From assembly GCF_050947875.1 (NCBI RefSeq), contig NC_134573.1:68920315-68984314 (forward strand): a DNA stretch of 64,000 nucleotides, written 5' to 3'. Below are positions 39,434 through 50,702 of this stretch, piece after piece. Position numbers and translations under genes: made by a program. The stretch's first letter is position 1, and every line of letters starts with the position of its first letter. Source of the DNA: Dermacentor variabilis. Taxonomy: Eukaryota > Arthropoda > Arachnida > Ixodida > Ixodidae. The notes beneath the pieces are model-generated. The model saw nothing but the letters and a program-made list of their open reading frames with translations. It searched no databases and had not been told where the DNA came from.

Positions 39434-39670
39434 AAAAATTAAATTATGGGGCTTTACGTGCCAAACCACTTTCTGATTATGAGGCACGCCGTAGTGAAGG
39501 ACTCCAGAAATTTTGACCACCTGCGGTTCTTTAACGTGCACCTGAATCCAAGTACACGGGTGTTCTCGCATTTCGCCCCCATCGAAATGCAGCCGCCATG
39601 GCCGGAATTCGATCCCGCGACCTCGTGCTCAGCAGCCCAACACCATAGCCACTGAGCAACCACGGCCGGT
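39434..39670 (-). mobile_element. tRNA-derived SINE with 11-bp target duplication
   Basis: Flanked by CAGGTTATTTT at 39423-39433 and 39671-39681. On the minus strand the 5' end has an A-box-like TTGCTCAGTGGCTATGG and a B-box-like GGGATCGAATTCCGGCC; the 3' end is AT-rich (CATAATTTAATTTTTA). About 237 bp. Transcribed by RNA polymerase III when active. Matches other copies at 47287, 59022 and 30293. Probably the tick Ruka family. Confidence 0.9.
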
Positions 39671-39681
39671 CAGGTTATTTT

Positions 39682-40683
39682 TGTTGCACTAATCACATAA
39701 GATGGCAAACTTGGAAAGTAATTACTCACATATTGCAGACTGCAATATGACAACAAATTTTTCTGTATCTCTTCATAGTACTCAGGTTAATTTGCTATAA
39801 CACAGAGTTTATTAGATGTACAAAACTAATTTCACATTCCATACGTCGACTAAGGCTGATCGAACAAGCAACATATTGCGGGCGGTAAATGCTGAAGCTA
39901 TCATAGCTGTCTCATCAGCGGGAGCGCACGATGTTTTCGCTTACTGCAAAACAATGAACCTCATATGACCTCAATGACCTCAATACATCAATGACCTCAT
40001 ATGAAAAATCTGAACGCCGACAAAAAAAAAAGAAATAAAAGAGGGAGTAGAGAAAATCCAGGGTGCAGCGGGCAAATTGTATCTGCTAGTATTTGCTTTG
40101 TTTTGAACACACTGTTCTAGAGCCGCATAGTTAGAACAATAGTACAAGCAACACGGAGAATTGGGCGAGTTGGTAAGTTAACATTGCGTATATGTGGAGC
40201 GCGACACAGACGTGTCGTCATTTTTTTGCACGGCGTCTGTGTCGTGCTGCTTATATACACCAAAAACTGCACAAGTGAACAACCTCTCATGCTAGGCGTA
40301 CGCATTTAAGCGTGTACAGGAGTGTTACTCGAGATAAACGCCGCTGTAGCGTAAACAAGCCGAGCTCACCTATGTAAACAAGAACGCACCTCGCATATCC
40401 TGGTCCCTTTCGGAGCCGGCGCGTCCCGTCCGTCCGCACGGCACCGCGTAAAAGGCTTTGCCACCTTCCGTGCGATTTGCTCAGTTTGGTGCGCTGTACC
40501 CGTCATACTGGAATACAAGCGTCGAAATGATGTGCTTCGTAGCACTTCACCAAAGTAATTAACTTAATATCGTCAAATACCGTACCTGCAACCCGGAGCC
40601 GATCGGTGCAACTATGACGTAGCTTCGCGCAGTGCCAGTATACAGTGAACTATAGCACACTATAGCGCCAGTGCGTCTGCCCG
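39682..40683. other. Non-coding stretch
   Basis: Contains a short imperfect inversion around 40205-40245 (GACACAGACG ... CGTCTGTGTC). No gene seen. Confidence 0.35.
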
Positions 40684-42190
40684 GTGGTGGTGGTGAACAT
40701 TTATTTCACTTATTTACAGAGAGAGTTGAGGACGACCTTAATCTTTAGCTCCTCTTAAGAGGAGCTAAAGCTTCTTACAAAATCTAGGAGGGGTCCCTAT
40801 CCGGGACCCCTGTGGTCTCCGCGGCTGCTCGGGCCCTAGCCACGAGAGCTCTTTGGCTCTCTAAGGTAGAGCAGCCGAGCAGGGCAGCCTCCCAGCTCTC
40901 TCGGGTGGGTGGGGGGAAGGGGAAGGGTAAGCCGGGTTAGAAGGGCAAGCCCGCGCATTGTGGAAAACGTTCGAGAACGCTTAACCACACAGTGGGCACT
41001 CCCCGAGAAAGCAGGGTTAAAGTACGGTAGTACTGCCGGGCACAGTACCGTGTTAGTATAGAGACGGAGGAGCCAGCGCTCCTCTGCCTTGGTCAAACCA
41101 TTAGCGAGGGGGGGGGGGGTAAAGCAACCGTGAGCGGATTGGTAGAGCTGAGTGATTTCGCAGAAAGTAATGGCGTGATTTGTTTCTAGATCCTCAGACG
41201 GCAGGTTTTGAAGCAATGCCCGGTGGTTGAGCACGCGGGCTGAGGTACCAGCGGCCTCATTTCCTTCTAAACCCGTATGTGCTGGAGTACAGCTGACGAT
41301 ACGTGTCCCGGGACGGTCCCGGTACTCGCATTTTCGTAAGATTTTGGCGGCGCGTCTGCGGCTATGCGCCCATTTTCAAAGTTTTGGCAGGCATCCCGGG
41401 AGTCGGTGATGATGTCTCTGTAGACAGGATCTGCTGTGGCGAGTGCTATGGCGACTTCCTCCGCATGTGTAATGTTGAGGGCACGTAAAGTGACGCCCTG
41501 AACGTGTTGGTTGTGATCACTGCCGCCGTGTAACCTCCCCCCCCCCCACCCGCCTCCGTGGTGTGGGCCGGCAGCGTCCGTATAGAAGACCCCATGGCAC
41601 TATCCATACCGTTCGCTGAGGGCCGCCACGCGCGCACAGCGGCGGCCATCGTGGATTCCCTTAGCCATGTTTTGGGGCAGAGGGTGGATTTGTAGCGCAT
41701 GGCCCCAGTCCTCTGGAGTTCGAGTCAGATCCTCTGCCTGTGCGGTGTATGTTATGTGTAGGCCCTCTAGGAGGCGTTTTCCTGCAGCCGACTTACTCAA
41801 CAGTAGATACTGGTTGTTCAGGTTTGCTTCTCGAAGTTCCCCGAACGTGTTGTTCATCCCCAGTTTGATGAGGCTCTGATTCGACGTTGCGATGGGACGG
41901 TCGGGAGCGCGTTTGTAAATTTTCCGTAGAACAACCTCAATGGCGTTCTCGTCGCATTTTCGCAAGCGCAGGTAGGGTGCCGAATATAGGATTCGGCTGG
42001 TCACGAATGCATTTGCCAGCCTCAAGGCATCTCTGCATCGGCGCGCTAGGCTCATCCCGTCATGACCCCAATCATGAAAAGCGCGCCCGATGGGTTTCTC
42101 CGTACGCACTGCACCAACAGCTGTGTCAGTAAAATAAAATGTCCCCAACCTAGTAAAGAGCGCGCAAAAACAACTTTGTTCTTTTAAACT
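40684..42190 (-). mobile_element. I-type LINE, 3' fragment
   Basis: Minus strand: thumb/C-terminal region 42190-41600 (MSLARRCRDALRLANAFVTS, VVLRKIYKRAPDRPI, IKLGMNNTFGELREANLNNQ), then broken RNase H remnants (41600-41230, with AGGGGGGYTAAVIT) and a C-terminus at 41234-40836. The 3' end is AATAAATG followed by CACCACCACC (40684-40705). The RT core and everything upstream are missing. Confidence 0.75.
40743..40770. repeat. 28-bp perfect palindrome in the LINE 3' region
   Basis: CTTTAGCTCCTCTT mirrored exactly; a second small hairpin (GGGGTCCCTATCCGGGACCCC) follows at about 40790-40810. May be an RNA hairpin used in LINE 3'-end recognition; inference only. Confidence 0.7.
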
Positions 42191-42193
42191 CAT
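41600..42193 (-). pseudogene. LINE RT thumb / pre-RNase H region
   Basis: 197 codons open. Contains MSLARRCRDALRLANAFVTS and RILYSAPYLRLRKCDENAIE, which correspond to the conserved post-RT segment of I-type LINEs (compare VNRVIYSLPYHP in the 14730 frame), and the LPQNMAKGIHDGRRCARVAAL block preceding RNase H (compare IPRNMHPDRHSGRRKARAEAL in the 24598 frame). Confidence 0.75.
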
Positions 42194-42448
42194 CGCTTAC
42201 AATAACAAAAATGCGAAGTCGTTTATGCGCAGAGAAGCTTCTTTCTGTCCTTGCATATTGGCTCAGCAGGATGTTCGCAAGCTGTAGACAAAACCAGCCG
42301 GAAAACGTTCCGTGCGAGTGCAGCGCGCTTTCGCGCGAAGCCACCTCTGTAGCCTGCGTTCGGGGAAGTGCACTCGCAGCAAAGCTAGAGCTCCAGCGCT
42401 GTAGCAGACGACGCGAAGCACCTCCCTGAAGACCCTGTTCGTGTGCCC

Positions 42449-42502
42449 ATGGCCTCCGAGATTTACCTCCGCGCGCGTTCGCGGTGGATCTCGGAGGTCA
42501 TG
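42449..42502. repeat. Imperfect hairpin (CCATGGCCTCCGAGAT ... ATCTCGGAGGTCATGG)
   Basis: Arms of about 24 bp around a CGCGCGCGTT core, just inside the right copy of the 43-bp inverted repeat. Consistent with a foldback-type element. Confidence 0.65.
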
Positions 42503-42560
42503 GCGTGCCGTGCTTCGCTTCGACGCGCGGCCGCGCCGTACGCACTGGCGCTGCGCGGAG

Positions 42561-42603
42561 CGATGCCACGCTGAGCCGCGTTCACCCTAAGAGTGGACAA
42601 CCC
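42561..42603. repeat. 43-bp inverted repeat, right copy
   Basis: CGATGCCACGCTGAGCCGCG then TTCACCCTAAGAGTGGAC; partner at 38435-38477. Confidence 0.65.
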
Positions 42604-44387
42604 TGCACACGAACACGGCCTTGTGCGTGTTTGTGCTCCATGAGCCTCCGGACGTCGTTGCGCCTTGATTATGCTACACTTCCCTCTTACCGGTAGAGAA
42701 AGCTAACAAATAGGTGCTCCTCCTCCTTGTCACCTGGTCTATGACTTGGTGTTTTTCGGTGCCAAGTCTCATTCTGGAACTTCAGTAACTCGCCTAGCTT
42801 TCCATTCCGCCTTCAGTGCTTCTGTGTTCTAGAATGCAATACGAACTTGCCCAATTCTCAACCCTAGTGAACTTCTTTTCTGTGTCACCTTTCTACAAAT
42901 GTGCTAACAGCTTAAAAATTACTGTTCGTGTTTATGTAATATTTCAGTAATTGCCGATGGGAAAACCGCGCGAACAACCTTCATGTAGAGGCATGATGCG
43001 CTTTCTTTTTCTGGAAAGCATGAGCATTGCAAGTGTCCTATATGCAGATTTATATAAAGATAATTTAGCAGTTCATGTTTATTAGACAAAGGAGTGCCCA
43101 GTAGGTATGACTTAGTGCCTTAAGATACGCAATTTTACTGCTATGCATTGCATTCATGGTGAAAGAAAAGTCCTGCTGTTGGCTCATTTCACGTGATCTT
43201 TGATTGAGGAATAGGCCTTCGTGCGAATGTTTTCTACGTGCTGCTGCAAAAGCTGACTACGTTCTGCACCACCTTGCCACCGTTACTCAAGTTGTGGCCA
43301 AGTGCAAAATAATACGATAATGTGTATTTCGGTTTTTAGTACAATTTTATTTTTGTTCTGCTATATGTTTTTCATTTTGTTCAGTAGTAATGAACATGTC
43401 ACACATTACATATTATTTTGTGCAGGTATATAAGTTATTTCGGTATGGTTGTCAATAAAACAATCTCAGCATTTTATTCTTCGTTTAGGTATTTTGCGTG
43501 CCATAATTTTTGCCATTACCAGTGAATTCTCGCTTTCTTTAGTTGCCATGACTACGTCATACACGTCGTCCAGTTTTGTGCAGTTTCTCAGTGAGTATAT
43601 CAGACGGTCTCAGTGCCCCCCCCCCCCCCCCCATCACAAGTTCTTCGTATACACTTTAGTCTTTAGGGACTTATATAATTTTTTTTTTATGTGGGTGTAC
43701 ATTAAACGGCTTTCGCGTTTTGGGTTTTTTTTTGTTATTTCACTATCTGGTGAACTTCTGTGTTGCTTAGTAGTCATGTACATGTGATGCATTTTTCACT
43801 TTTGTTCATTTTCTTAGCGTGTTATCATACCGAGATTTGCGCAAATCTTTGTTTTCGGAAATGGAATTCATGAAACGAGGCCAAAGATCTGTTGGGTTGG
43901 AAGCGCAATTTATATATGTTCTGTAATATGCTCACATACTCAAAGTACGGATAAGACTTCGTGCGTGCAAACACGTAAAGAACTCACGGCGCAACACGCA
44001 GCAGTACACAAACAATAACAATGCCTGGCACAGCTCGCGCGCGCAATAATAATAATAATAATAACAAAACAAAAATACACGCTGCGGACAGGCAAATAGA
44101 AAGCACCATAAAATGTACGCGGGGCATGGGGAAGGGCGGAGAGGGAGCAGAGTGAGTCGTCATAATAAAAACAAGAAGAAAAATAGAAAGAACGCTAGGT
44201 TGAGGAGGCACCGCGCGGCTGCTGTCCTGTTGCCATGACGACGTAAACAATCGCGTGCGCCGTCATTTTGCCAAAGTAACGCCCTCTTGCTAGGGCCGTA
44301 ACTGAAGGGGACATTGGCGCTAGCGTCGAAAGAGCGTCTACGATAAAACAGACAGTGGCAGCCATGTGGAGATTCACCCTTGAGGCC
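42604..44387. other. Non-coding stretch
   Basis: AT-rich, with a poly-C run (43615-43632), a T run (43679-43690) and an AAT/TAA microsatellite (44043-44062). Several short open frames, none with a domain. Confidence 0.35.
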
Positions 44388-44394
44388 AGGTTGC

Positions 44395-45211
44395 AGCAGC
44401 AGTAGTACGATGTTTAATCGTTGCTTGCTCTTCGTGCAGGTACGTTACTGCTCCAACGCTGTATGTATCCGATCTGATGATCTCTTCTTGCTGCTGTTTC
44501 CTTGCCCACATGGTCTTGTGCCCTGGCGTTTGCATGTTTTATATTGCACGAGTCGTCTTATCCTGGAGCGGTGGTGTGGAACTCAATGCGGGCCTCTAGT
44601 TCAAGTCAGCTATACCAGCAAAAGCAATCAGTCTGGTGATAACCATGGAGCCCGGAGTACGACTGGTTTCAACGCTGCTCTCGATGAGGCTGCTGGTGAA
44701 CGTTCTCCTTGTGTATGCCACGACAGTCATAATGTTTCTGTATGCGAAATGTTCTCGAAATTATTCATTGGTCCAAATAAGTTTGATCGAGATGTTGCTG
44801 ACAGCAAGTCATTTCATCAGACAGTCGCCTGCCGTTTTGATGCTTTAGAGTCTCGTGTTGGTGCATTAGAATCCTCACCTAATGAATCTAGTTCGATTTG
44901 TGAATTACGTGCAGAAATCAACTCCTTAGCTTCTCAAATTACCAAGCTGGTTTTAAAAGAATGATGACCTTAAAAATCTTTCACGAAGAAATAACCTTAT
45001 AATACACGGTCTTTTGGAAAACCTCAAAGAAAGCGCTCCTATACTGTTGTCGAACGGTACGGCTGTATTTATCAAGACCTTGAAGATTAGCTGTCCCCAT
45101 ATTGAACGCGTCCACTGGCTTGGTAGAGCACGCGCTGGTCGCACTCGTCCTGTTGTTCTAAATCTTTCTGACTTCAACAATAAAACTGTGGTTCTAAAGA
45201 AACAGCTATAA
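44395..45211 (+). pseudogene. CR1-like ORF1
   Basis: First frame (44380-44964) carries a heptad-like stretch (FDALESRVGALESSPNESS, ICELRAEINSLASQITKLVL). After a frame shift at about 44962, IERVHWLGRARAGRTRPVVL and LSDFNNKTVVLKKQL match the ORF1 C-terminal region found in many CR1/L2-type LINEs (RIHRLGR...RPVILKFxxFxxK). The two halves are in different frames, so the copy is inactive. Confidence 0.7.
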
Positions 45212-45489
45212 ACTCAAGGGCTGAAATTTATTCATTATATAAGACTTCTCTGTAAGCATTAGATCTATTCGGTAAAAAATTTGGGAAGCCTCAATTCCAT
45301 TCCGTAACAATGGCTCTGTCATAAAATTAACATACGATCATACGTTCATTGACAAGGTTCGTTATACCTGGGACGACAGTTCAAACACATTAGTAAAGGT
45401 ATTCAACCTACTCAACCATTACCTTGCGTGCCTGTATCTTCAACTCCCGGCTCATCCACTACCTGACATCGTTCTGGCCATCTCGATAA

Positions 45490-46297
45490 CCTCGTCCTTT
45501 TGAACACTGGCGCTGGCAGTATTGTTAAAAAACTTCCAGCCTTACCGTCTCTTATTTCTATTTATTCCCGGCATGTTACAGGCATCGCTGAGTCATGGCT
45601 ACAAAGCAATATTTATTACTCCGAGTTCACTCCACCCGGTTTTACTGCCGTGCGCTTAGAGAGGATCCACGGCACTGGCGGCGGCGTCATACTGCTTGTC
45701 CGTCCCGACCTTCGTTTCTCACTTTTGCTCTGGCCTCCGGATACAGAAACCGTGTAGTATATATATATTTTTATTAATCAGTGTAATGTAATTGGCGTTG
45801 TATATTGTCCGCCCGGTTCTTCCCTTGATGTCCTTCATGTTACTGCAAATTTAATGTGCCTGACTAACATTGCTTCATCACGATTTATCTGCATGGATGA
45901 TTTCAGTGGCACTGGCATTCACTGGCCGTCACTAAATACAGCAGGTCGTGACGTAGCACTTTGTAACGAATTAATCGATATTTCCTTGTCCTTTGGGATC
46001 ACTCGAGTTGTTTCTAGTGCAACTAGGTTAAATTCTATCTTCGACTTGGTTTTCTTAAGCGCTGATCTAACGAAAAATGACTTCTCTTGCGAAGTAATTG
46101 ACCAACTCGCAGATCGTAAAGGTGTTTTGTTATCGTTCTCTTGTCCGACCTCCAAATCACCCCCTACATTTACTAGTTTCCCTGGCTTCACCCGTGCGGA
46201 CGACAATTCCATTACTAATCTCTTAGCTGATCATTTAGATACGTTTGGCTCTCTGCCAGACAGACAGGATGCAAATTGTCTTGTTATATTACATTGA
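45490..46297 (+). pseudogene. CR1-like endonuclease domain
   Basis: GIAESWLQSNIYYSEFTPPG, RIHGTGGGVILLVRPDL, then after a stop at 45757 VIGVVYCPPGSSLDVL, a FICMDDFSGTGIHWPSL block in place of the usual GDFN-x-PxIxW, TRLNSIFDLVFLSADL, and ADRKGVLLSF in place of SDHKxVLLSF. Several catalytic positions are changed (GDFN to DDFS, SDH to ADR). Confidence 0.8.
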
Positions 46298-46309
46298 GAA
46301 TCTTGTCAA

Positions 46310-46918
46310 GTCACGTCGCCAACGATTTGTGCCCATTAAAACAAAGAAAAGTAATGTTAACCTTCCCTGGATGACTCGCGACATCTTGCATTTATCTCGT
46401 CGTGCCCGTAGGCTTAGGCGTTCTAAACGAACCAACGATCCCATCCCCCTGGACAGGTTTCACAGGGCAAAAATTGAACTTAATTTGAAAATGAAAACGG
46501 CCAAAGATTTCTTTTTTTCGCGTTCAACTACCTCATCGGTTAAGAACTAACCCTCATAAATTCTAGTCTTATATTTTACCTAGCAATGCTTCACCCACTT
46601 CATTGAAAATTGATAATGATGTCATCAGTGATCCGTCAGTGATATCGCATGCTTTCAACAAGTATTTTCAGTCTGTATTTGCACCCGATAACAACTTCAT
46701 TCCTTCTCTCACCAATACAGCTTGTTCTGAAGCAGTCACTGGCATTGACATAAACAATGACGACATTCTTAACCTCGTATTAAACTTAGATACCAAGAAA
46801 TGCACCGGTCCGGGCGGGATACACAATGCATTGTTGGTTCGCTAGTCCTTCTGGTCATCAAGATATCTCACGGTCATACACAAAAAATCGTTATCGTCTG
46901 CCACTGTTCCTTCCTTAT
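46310..46918 (+). pseudogene. CR1-like linker and RT start
   Basis: Readable in broken frames: WMTRDILHLSRRARRLRRSK (46368), ISHAFNKYFQSVFAPDN (46636), LDTKKCTGPGGIHNALLVR (46787). The last is the K-x-GPDGI-PN block at the start of LINE RT domains, here with GGI. A stop follows it, and the element is cut at 46918. Confidence 0.75.
46906..46918. repeat. Target-site duplication of the Penelope composite, left copy
   Basis: GTTCCTTCCTTAT; right copy GTTTCTTCCTTAT at 51828-51840, one mismatch. Confidence 0.8.
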
Positions 46919-46985
46919 CAAGAAAGGGGCTGACAGATGGAATAGCACACTGTGGTATAAAGTTTATAGACAGGGATAAGGTGCC

Positions 46986-47040
46986 TCACAAAGGCCGGCC
47001 AACGTTTCGATAGGAGGCCCTATCTTCGTCAAAGGCGGCA
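46986..47040 (-). ncRNA. Hammerhead-ribozyme-like motif, minus arm
   Basis: Minus strand: TTTGACGAA, a stem GATAGG/CCTATC closing a short loop, GAAAC, then GTT and a GGCCGGCC segment that partly pairs with the upstream GCCGCC. This follows the hammerhead order CUGANGA - stem II - GAAA - UH, with U for the first C. Penelope-like elements are known to carry such ribozymes. Activity is doubtful because of the changed core base. Confidence 0.5.
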
Positions 47041-47286
47041 TCTTCATCCTCGGCATGTTAGTTTTAAAGGGTTAGTGCAGTGACGTCACGTGTGGGTGTT
47101 GTCGCTGGCGGCTGGTTCTAAAGGGAGAGACTTCACAGGTAATGAGCGCTGTCGTCCGTAGTCTGTGAGCTTCGTTCCCAAGACGAGGGGACAAGAGCGA
47201 ATAAGTGGGAAGGCGCGGAGAAAAGAAAGAAAAAATAGAGAAAAAAATCGGGGCGAGACCAAGACGAAAAAAAAAAGAACAAGAAA

Positions 47287-47524
47287 TAATAAAAATATTT
47301 GGGGTTTTACGTGCCAAAACCACTTTCTGATTATGAGGCACGCCGTAGTGGAGGACTCCGGAAATTTTGACCACCTGGGGTTCTTTAACGTGCACCTAAA
47401 TCTAAGCACACGGGTGTTTTAGCATTTCGCCCCCATCGAAATGCGGCCGCCGTGGCCGGGATTCGATCCCGCGACCTCGTGCTCAGCAGCCCAACACCAT
47501 AGCCACTGAGCAACCACGGCGGGT
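47287..47524 (-). mobile_element. tRNA-derived SINE inside the Penelope-like element, 12-bp target duplication
   Basis: Flanked by AAGAACAAGAAA at 47275-47286 and 47525-47536. Body matches the copy at 39434-39670 block by block, including the GGGATTCGATCCCGCG B-box region (minus strand) and the AT-rich tail next to 47287. Confidence 0.9.
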
Positions 47525-48202
47525 AAGAACAAGAAAGAAAAAAATAAAGACGAGAGCATGGGAGGGCGTCGGGGAGGCGAGAGGTTAGGGAGCATTCGGC
47601 GTATTTTTGTGGCCTTAGAAGAGCCGGTCAGGCGTTCAGTGCGCGAGTAACACAAAAGACAAAATAAAAAACATGAGTTGAGAGTGACCTGAGTAGCATA
47701 GCAGCAATACGTCGAGTAATTTTGAAGTAGTTAAGATGGCGACGAGGAGCCTGCGGTGCAATGTATGGGGTGACTGGAAGGCAGCGGCACAGTCTTTCAA
47801 GGGACATTAGCCCCAGTCGCTCAACGTAGGTGTCGTTACGGCGGCATCCAGAAATGGCGATAGCCTGGGTTGAGGCGCTGAAAAACGCATATTGACTTCG
47901 AAATGTGTTGGTGAGAATGTTTCGAAAAATATATTAAAAAAAAGGTATAGAGAGGGGGGGGGGCGCACCGAAACCGGAATGACAAATAGGAGGGTGACGT
48001 GCGCAGAAGCGGGTGGGGGCAAGTATATGGGAGAAGGGGTTCGTACAGTTGATATAAACGTAAAAACCTGAAAGAGTATAATAAATTGAGTAGTAGGCAG
48101 TAAAATATTTTCGAAATGGCAGAGTAGGGGAGGTTAAGAATTAAGGTTAGCTGGTGGCATAATGTGTTTTGTGTCTTGGTTGATGATATGAGAATTTCAG
48201 AT

Positions 48203-48850
48203 TTAAGTTACCGCTTTTAACGATTCTAAGTTGCCGCGTGCCAAATTAATTCCCGTCGGGTGTAGACAATTAAACATGCGTATGAGGTAAGATTCCCCGT
48301 ATTTCCTTTCGCGAGGTGAACAGAAATTTGTTTGTAGTATATAGAGCCTTGCTTTGTCAAATATATGACCATGTTCATTAAAGTGGCTGGCTGCTGCTTC
48401 AGGTAAATTGCGTTTTGTGTACACGTGGCGACCCTTGAGTCTTGTATGATTTTGTTGTCCAGTTTCAACTATGTATTATTTGCTACAAGAGGCGCATTCT
48501 AGACAGTAGACTACGTTGTTTGACGTGCAGGTGAAAGCCGAAGTTACCTTGTGTGCGTAATTCGACGCTGTGCTTTTTACTGTAGTAATAGATTGAATAT
48601 GTTTGCATGTAGAGCACCTGGGACGGTCACAGGGACTGGTTCCCAACTTCCTCTTTGTGCTTAGTTTGGCATGCACAAGAATATCTTTAAAATTATTGTT
48701 GCGTCTGTAGGCTACTCTGGATGGGTCGGGAGAAATCTTAAGTTTCCGGTTGCTGGTGAGAATTGGGTAGTATTTACTGAGGATGTTATTCACGTTTGGG
48801 AGCACGTTTGAGAATTTAGTAGTAAGAAGAGGCGTTGTTGTTCTTGTGAT
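48203..48850 (-). pseudogene. Penelope-like GIY-YIG endonuclease, minus arm
   Basis: LPNVNNILSKYYPILTSN, then the Cys-rich CDRPRCSTCKHI, NVVYCLECASCSK, a stop, YIVETGQQ (normally YIGETGQ), SHFNEHGHIFDKARLYILQT and ERKYGESYLIRMFN with the conserved Glu. The domain nicks target DNA in active elements. Frame shifts at about 48480 and 48425 and a stop before YIVETG inactivate it. Confidence 0.85.
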
Positions 48851-49024
48851 CCTGGGGGGGGGGGGGGGCTTGAGGACCTCGAACTGATCAAATTTGGTTG
48901 CAGTGGTGTAGGCTGTTTGAAGGTCACTGTTTGGGTGGTTCCTGTTTGATAGGGTTTCTTTAAGTTGATCGAGTCTATCTATGTAGCCTTAGTTTTCAAC
49001 ACAAATGCGACGTAGTCGTGTGGC

Positions 49025-50014
49025 TTAGCCTTTAAAGATGCCTTGTTTGCAATGTCTGGGATGGTGGCTCGTATATTCTAGGTACTGTTGTTTGTCGAAA
49101 GGTTTCCTATACAGCGTTGTCTTTAGCACCCCATTGTCAATGTAGATTGTTGTATCCAGAAAGTTTATGCGGTCAGTTGAGGATCCTGATCTGAATATTA
49201 TTGTTGGGTGAAAAGAGTTTAGAAATGCTACATATTTATCTAGTCTGTCTTGACCATGCCCCATATTATGAGTATGTCATCTATGTATCGCAGCTATGTG
49301 TGGGGCTTGTCAGTGCAGCACGATAGGAAATCTGTTTCTAGAGTCTCCATAAATATGTACGAGTTGGTTGGTGCAAAAGGCGCACCCACGCTTGTACCAT
49401 GTATCTGTAGGTAGTAACTGTCCTCAAATTCGAAGAAGTTATGTGTTAGGACTAATTCAAGGAGAGACAAGTAGACTACAGTAGAGTGTTGTGCATTGTG
49501 TTTAGAGAGCGTTTGTTTTACCGAAGATAAACCATCAGGGATTGGAATTTTGGTGTACAGCGCCGTGACGCCTAGTGTTGCGAGAATTGTGTTGTGGGGT
49601 AGTGTGCCTTTAGTATTAATGTCCTCTATAATTCTCAGCAGGAGGAGCGTATCTTGTACAAATGACGCAAGTACTTTTGGCAAGTCACCAAGGTAGTGGT
49701 TAAGGAATGTGGAGATGCTCTCTGTCGGGGTGTTGTTGTTTGATACTATCGGGCGACCTGGGATAATAGCAGTGCATGGTTCAGCGGATAGAATTTTATG
49801 AATTTTCGAAAGGAGGTAAAAACGCCCGGGAGTTTCGTTGCTTGGTTTAATAAATTTGTATTCTGACGGCGTTATCAATTCATCAGCCAAAAGTGATTTC
49901 AGCCTGTTGGTAATTGTCACTGTATAGGATAATGTCGGATCGTTATCTAGCTTACGGTAATGTTCTGGGTTGTTTAGTTGTCTGTAAGCCTTGTGCTTGT
50001 ATGTTTCTACCAAA
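49025..50014 (-). pseudogene. Penelope-like reverse transcriptase
   Basis: Starts within the RT N-terminus (VETYKHKAYRQLNNPEHYRK). Blocks: GRFYLLSKIHK, IIPGRPIVSNNNTPTESIST (the G-RPI-S motif), ILATLGVTALYTKIPIPDGL (normally LxxxDVxxLYTNIP, so the first catalytic Asp appears changed to Gly), GTSVGAPFAPTNSYIFMETL, then after a stop RYIDDILIIW (catalytic DD intact, about 49265-49293). 49025-49264 continues with FLDTTIYIDNG and LYRKPFDKQQYLEYTSHHP. N-terminal RT motifs before VETYK are missing. Frames broken by stops. Confidence 0.85.
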
Positions 50015-50044
50015 CTTGATAGAGCCGAGGTCCTCAAGCCCCGC

Positions 50045-50702
50045 CCGAGGATCACAAGAAGAACCAACGTCCCTTCTTACTACTGAATTCTCAAACGCAC
50101 TCCCAAACGTGAATAACATGCTCAGTAGATACTACCCAATTCTCACCAGCAACCAGAAACTTAATAAGATTTTTCCCGACCTGCCCAGAGTAGCCTACAG
50201 AGGCAACACTAATTTTAAAGATATTCTTGTGCATGCCAAACTAAGGACAAAGACGAAGTTGCGAACCGGTCCGTCTGGCCGCCCCAGGTGCTCTACATGC
50301 AAACATATTCAATCTGCTACTAAAGTAACAAGTACAGAGTCGAATTACGCACACAAGGTAACTTCGGCTTTCACCTGCACACCAAGCAACGTAGTCTACT
50401 GTCTAAAATATGCCGCTTGTAGCAAACAATACATAGGTGAGACTGGACAACAAATTCATACAGGACTCAACGGTCACCGCGCGGACACAAAACGCAATTT
50501 ACCTAAAGCAGTAGCTAGCCACTTTAATGAATATGGTCATATATTCGACAAAGCAAGGCTCTGTAATTTACAAACAAATTTCCGTTCACCTTGCGAAACG
50601 AAATACGGGGAATCTTACCTCATACGCATGTTTAATTGTCTGCGCCCTAAGGGAATTAATTTGGCACGTGGCAACTTAGAATATTTAAAAGCGGTAACTT
50701 AA
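50045..50702 (+). pseudogene. Penelope-like GIY-YIG endonuclease, plus arm
   Basis: Uninterrupted over the endonuclease region from about 50090 to 50702. FSNALPNVNNMLSRYYPIL, GRPRCSTCKHIQS, the GIY-YIG pair at NVVYCLKYAACSKQYIGETG, SHFNEYGHIFDKARLCNLQT, and the catalytic Glu in KYGESYLIRMF. Ends at GNLEYLKAVT as in the minus arm. Without an RT or start region on this arm it is a truncated copy, though the endonuclease frame itself is open. Confidence 0.85.

Larger units (their letters stand above)
44388..46918 (+). mobile_element. CR1-like LINE, 5' part (split by a Penelope-like composite)
   Basis: Order on the plus strand: leader, ORF1-like coiled-coil protein (44440-45210), endonuclease (45540-46200), then the start of RT (46560-46918), where it is interrupted. 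The same element resumes at 51841 with the next RT block; GTTCCTTCCTTAT (46906-46918) and GTTTCTTCCTTAT (51828-51840) are the target duplication. Confidence 0.8.

Noticed and set aside
40117..40305. Possible tRNA or structured RNA from GACACAGACG inversion
   Set aside because: Arms too short and no tRNA arms or boxes.
43449..43787. Hydrophobic 112-codon open frame
   Set aside because: AT-rich translation containing a poly-C (Pro) run; no signal peptide or family pattern.
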